64,000 nucleotides of DNA, taken from CAVSVP01 sp963731125 (GTDB taxonomy: Bacteria > Pseudomonadota > Gammaproteobacteria > Competibacterales > Competibacteraceae). The notes under the pieces are model-generated. The model saw nothing but the letters and a program-made list of their open reading frames with translations. It did not search any database and was not told where the DNA came from. Below, piece after piece: positions 60,971 to 64,000 of the stretch; the stretch's first letter is position 1; every line of letters starts with the position of its first letter. Both the position numbers and the translations under genes were made by a program. The stretch lies in the NCBI GenBank assembly GCA_963731125.1, contig CAVSVP010000013.1, positions 372,001-436,000 on the forward strand. Reading direction: 5' to 3'.

Positions 60971-62323
60971 TTCAATATAAATCCCTTGCTGCTTGGAATC
61001 TACTTAGCAGCCTATGGGATAATTAAGGCATTACTACCCAAAAAAAATATTAATAACCGTCGAATTACTAAACCCCCGCTGAACGATCAAACCAAGATGG
61101 CAAATAAACCAGAGCGAGAATCGGTGTTGAATAACGCTGTGTCCATATCTGATACCATGGAAGCGCCCTCTCAGGCGGAAGATGATTCTCTTTATCAGAC
61201 CACCGCGCGGGGACCGATTGACGTTCGCAGCGTCTCACTGGCAGTGCTAGCGTTATTAGCCACGCTTTTTGCCTTACAGTGGGCAAGTGTCGTACTGATT
61301 CCATTGATGCTTGCTATTTTTATCAGTTTTGCACTTAATCCGATCGTTAAACGGCTGGCCAAGTGGAAAATTCCTCGTCCCATAGGAGCCCCGCTGTTAC
61401 TCGTGATCCTGGTGGGAGGATTCGGTTATCTGAGTTCCACTTTGCAGGATGAGGCGGTAACGATCATCGACCAATTGCCGCAAGCGGTAAAGCAACTGCG
61501 CTATATCATAGCCATCAACCGCAATTATCAGGGAGGCGTTATCGATAAAATGCAAGAAGCTGCCAAAGAAATTGAAAAGGTAACAGAAGACTCCTCTGGC
61601 GCACCCTCTCCCATAAAGAAATCAGACGTTACGGTGCAATCAGACGTCACACGAGTGCAACTCGAGCAACCGGTATTTCAGATTAGCGATTACCTCTGGG
61701 GAGGGACCGTCGGCGCGGTAGCCGTGGTCACCCAGTTTTTTATAGTCTTTATGTTAGTGCTATTTTTCCTGATCTGGGGCGATCTTTACAAGCGCAAACT
61801 GGTGAAAATTACCGGGCCAACGCTAACCAAGAAGCGTATTACTGTACAGATTATTGATGAATTTACTAAACAAATTCAACGCTATCTGTTCGTTCTGGTA
61901 TTGTCAGGCAGCTTTGTCGGTGTTTTCACCTGGCTGGCGTTTTCCTGGATTGGCTTTAATCAAGCCGCCATGTGGGGAGTGGTGGCCGGACTACTAAGCA
62001 CCATTCCTTATCTAGGTCCCGCTATTGTATTTGCCGCAACGGGGATAATAGCCTTGCTGCAATTTGGCACCATTACCATGGCCCTGTTTGTGGCTGGCGT
62101 TTCTCTGTTCATTACCAGCGTACAGGGTTATTGGTTGACCCCTTGGCTGACCAGCAAAACTGCCAAAATTAATGCCATAGCAGTGTTTATCGGCATTCTG
62201 TTCTGGGGTTGGATGTGGGGATTTGGGGGTGTGTTTCTTGCCACACCCATACTAATGGTTATTAAATCCTGCTGCGATCATATCGAGAATCTAAAACCAT
62301 TGGGTGAGTTATTGGGCGACTAG
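60968..62323 (+). CDS. AI-2E family transporter (PerM-like)
   Basis: Inner-membrane permease of the AI-2E/PerM family. After an unusual N-terminal part of about 75 residues there are helices LAVLALLATLFALQWASVVLIPLMLAIFI and SFALNPIVKRLAKWKIPRP, a long periplasmic or cytosolic loop, and a C-terminal bundle with GLLSTIPYLGPAIVF and the family end motif GFGGVFLATPILMVIK. The family exports autoinducer-2 or acts as an ion antiporter; members differ. The IS4 element sits directly upstream, with the duplicated target containing the first ATG. ATG 61098 (MANKPERES) may be the true start; neither has a good ribosome site. Confidence 0.8.
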   Translation: MFNINPLLLGIYLAAYGIIKALLPKKNINNRRITKPPLNDQTKMANKPERESVLNNAVSISDTMEAPSQAEDDSLYQTTARGPIDVRSVSLAVLALLATLFALQWASVVLIPLMLAIFISFALNPIVKRLAKWKIPRPIGAPLLLVILVGGFGYLSSTLQDEAVTIIDQLPQAVKQLRYIIAINRNYQGGVIDKMQEAAKEIEKVTEDSSGAPSPIKKSDVTVQSDVTRVQLEQPVFQISDYLWGGTVGAVAVVTQFFIVFMLVLFFLIWGDLYKRKLVKITGPTLTKKRITVQIIDEFTKQIQRYLFVLVLSGSFVGVFTWLAFSWIGFNQAAMWGVVAGLLSTIPYLGPAIVFAATGIIALLQFGTITMALFVAGVSLFITSVQGYWLTPWLTSKTAKINAIAVFIGILFWGWMWGFGGVFLATPILMVIKSCCDHIENLKPLGELLGD

Positions 62324-62584
62324 TGGCACATCAATTCTCAATTTAGGCTGCCGAACCATTCTCAAGACGGTATCTCGTGATGATCTTAAGTCGCAAAGCT
62401 ACGCCTTGGTGGAACACGGCCGAGCTATCAGCCGCCGCAGGGTACTTGGAAAACGTCTAGTTCGGTCAACAGACATGGAGCTTAACACTGTTTTGCACCG
62501 CTTGCAGCGGTTAGTGGGCCTGTAACGGAACGATAGTGTCTGGCAGTCCCATCTGCCTAAGAAACTGACCACCGGCCAAATCCG

Positions 62585-63790
62585 TTAAAACCCAGATCGC
62601 TTCACCTTCGCACCGTACGCTGCCGCTAGCGGATTGGCAGTGATACCGTGGGCGATAATGCTGAGAATAATGGTGCACGCTACCGTCAATGCCAGTTCTC
62701 CACCACCTGGCAGATGCGCATCCAACACGATAACGGCAAACACAATACTGGCAAGCCCCCGGGGACCGAACCATCCCAGAAACAGTTTGCCCTCGGTGCT
62801 CATCCCCAAACCGGCGAGGGAAATGAACACTGGCAGCATACGGATAACGGTCAGGCTCAACATGGCATATAACACGACGTGCCAGTTGAAGTTGCCCACA
62901 TTTTGACCTACCACTGCCGAGCCGAAAATTACCCAAGTAATGAGCGCAAATGTGTCTCCAACGCCCTCCGCAGCACGCAGAAATTCGTCACGATGTTGCT
63001 TTGCCAGAACACCGAACAACAGTCCACCCGAGAAGGCAGCGATAAAGCCACTGCCTCCCAGAGACTGGGCCGTAGCGAAGCACGCGAACGCCAGGGCAAC
63101 AACCGGTATCTGAATCCAGGTATGGGTAAGCCACTGGCGCCGTAGAGCAAACTTCAACAGCCATCCGGCGAGTGCGGTGAGCAGTAAACCCACGGCCAGA
63201 CCGATGCCAACCTCTTCGGCAATCAGTGCCATAGCCAGATACCAGAGACTCCCATCGCCGGCCTTGCCCGTGGCCAACGCGAGAAACACGAACAGGATTG
63301 GCACACAAATACCATCGTTAAGGCCGCTTTCGGCATTGAGATCCTGGCGGATACTGTCCGGTACGGATTGGTTGGTCACCACCGCTTTACCCAGCGCGGC
63401 ATCGGTCGGCGCGAGCATCGTGGCAAGCAAGGCCACTTCGAACAAGGACAAATTTTCGAAGAGAAGCACGCCGAGTCCGAAACCGAGTAGTATCGTCAAT
63501 GGCAAGCCGACGAGCAGCAGGCGGGTAGGCAGTTTCGAGGTCTTTTTCAGCACCCCTGTATCGGCACCGGCTGCATCTGTAAACAGCACCAGGGCCAGAG
63601 TCAATTCTGCCAGCGATTTGATGGTTTCCTGATCCGTTTTAAATGAAAAGATATCCATACCTACCGGGCCTAAGAGCAGACCAAAGGCCGTAAACACAAT
63701 GGGTCCACTGATCCAGGTCCGTTCGATACTACCGGCAACGGCGCTGTAACAAAGAATGAATACGGCTAGCAGGGCCAGATCCTGGTACAT
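62585..63790 (-). CDS. CPA1-type cation:proton antiporter
   Basis: Inner-membrane Na+/H+ or K+/H+ antiporter of 401 residues with about 12 helices and no cytoplasmic tail. Family features: AELTLALVLFTDAAGAD, LLATMLAPTDAALGKAVV (the acidic APTD pair region), NAESGLNDGICVPILFVFLAL and GWFGPRGLASIVFAVIVL. It is a different subgroup from the 644-residue antiporter at 57016, but both leaders share GCTTAGCTAC-type bases beside the ATG. It lies convergent with the AI-2E gene. Confidence 0.88.
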   Translation of the reverse strand: MYQDLALLAVFILCYSAVAGSIERTWISGPIVFTAFGLLLGPVGMDIFSFKTDQETIKSLAELTLALVLFTDAAGADTGVLKKTSKLPTRLLLVGLPLTILLGFGLGVLLFENLSLFEVALLATMLAPTDAALGKAVVTNQSVPDSIRQDLNAESGLNDGICVPILFVFLALATGKAGDGSLWYLAMALIAEEVGIGLAVGLLLTALAGWLLKFALRRQWLTHTWIQIPVVALAFACFATAQSLGGSGFIAAFSGGLLFGVLAKQHRDEFLRAAEGVGDTFALITWVIFGSAVVGQNVGNFNWHVVLYAMLSLTVIRMLPVFISLAGLGMSTEGKLFLGWFGPRGLASIVFAVIVLDAHLPGGGELALTVACTIILSIIAHGITANPLAAAYGAKVKRSGF

Positions 63791-63836
63791 GGTGCTTAGC
63801 TACCTTTGGTCTATGTTCAGGAGTGAGATGTTTCAG

Positions 63837-64000
63837 TTACTGCAGCGCGCGTGGCACGGCGACCGCCGGGGAATCACTTGCGCTGCCGGCGGTACCCTTC
63901 ATCACCAGCACCGACGCGGTCGTACCCACCCGCAGTTCAACCCCTTCCGGCACGTCTTTGAGATGCACCCGCACGGGTACCCGCTGGGCCAGCCGAATCC
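63837..64000 (-). CDS. HlyD-family efflux adaptor, C-terminal end only
   Basis: The last 53 residues of a protein whose start lies beyond the right edge. RLAQRVPVRVHLKDVPEGVELRVGTTASVLV is the typical C-terminal beta-barrel end of EmrA/AaeA-type periplasmic adaptor proteins of tripartite efflux pumps. It stands 46 bp upstream of the antiporter gene on the same strand. Substrate unknown. Confidence 0.7.
   Translation of the reverse strand, partial: IRLAQRVPVRVHLKDVPEGVELRVGTTASVLVMKGTAGSASDSPAVAVPRALQ

Noticed and set aside
62304..62525. Plus-strand 73-codon frame after the AI-2E gene
   Set aside because: It starts inside the AI-2E gene and has no recognisable product; GRAISRRR-type composition could be chance or decayed DNA.

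Overview
The window reads as chromosomal DNA of a Gram-negative bacterium, most likely a gammaproteobacterium. The evidence is outer-membrane and lipid genes (a FadL-type porin and a VolA/Pla-1-type secreted lipase), proteobacterial phenylacetate genes, a REP-associated (RAYT) transposase remnant beside a REP-like hairpin, and GG-N10-GC (sigma-54) promoters with a sigma-54 activator. I cannot name the genus. No rRNA, tRNA, CRISPR array, prophage or plasmid origin was seen.

Region 1 (1-20 kb) is catabolic. The window opens in the end of a phenylacetate cluster (thiolase PaaJ, ligase PaaK), followed by a penicillin G acylase-type amidase and an MFS transporter, so amidase, CoA activation and beta-oxidation of phenylacetyl compounds lie together. 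Next comes a CoA-transferase with an out-of-frame GNAT domain, then two thiolases, a FadN-type dehydrogenase/hydratase, a secreted lipase and FadL: a lipid-scavenging locus that runs from extracellular ester hydrolysis to acetyl-CoA. A CoA-disulfide reductase and a GH57 enzyme follow.

Region 2 (20-43 kb) holds many small envelope and stress genes: a DUF2383-like protein, a lipid kinase, a phospholipase D-type enzyme, an orphan sigma-54 response regulator, an aconitase, an exported acidic protein, GH15, an SDR, YihY/BrkB, a PRC-barrel protein with a 14-unit repeat, an ion-channel remnant, SulP, CsbD, an HtrA protease, a PAP2 phosphatase and a UPF0182 protein. Sigma-54 promoter sequences lie in front of the exported acidic protein and of both CsbD genes.

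Region 3 (43-50 kb) is one leftward operon behind its own candidate sigma-54 promoter: a TPP enzyme, an enolase-superfamily enzyme, a FAD/Fe-S oxidoreductase broken by two frameshifts (one in a G8 tract), a sensory-rhodopsin-transducer homologue with no rhodopsin nearby, and a VTT-domain remnant. The 600-bp divergent region shared with the second CsbD gene carries paired 11-bp direct repeats and palindromes between the two sigma-54 promoters.

Region 4 (50-64 kb) contains a PxVxV-patterned lipoprotein, malate synthase, a CHAD protein, PPK2, a RAYT remnant split by a 111-bp MITE, two CPA1 antiporters with similar leaders, a complete IS4-family element with a 10-bp target duplication placed against an AI-2E transporter gene, and the end of an HlyD-type adaptor gene. 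Genes are otherwise densely packed and mostly intact.
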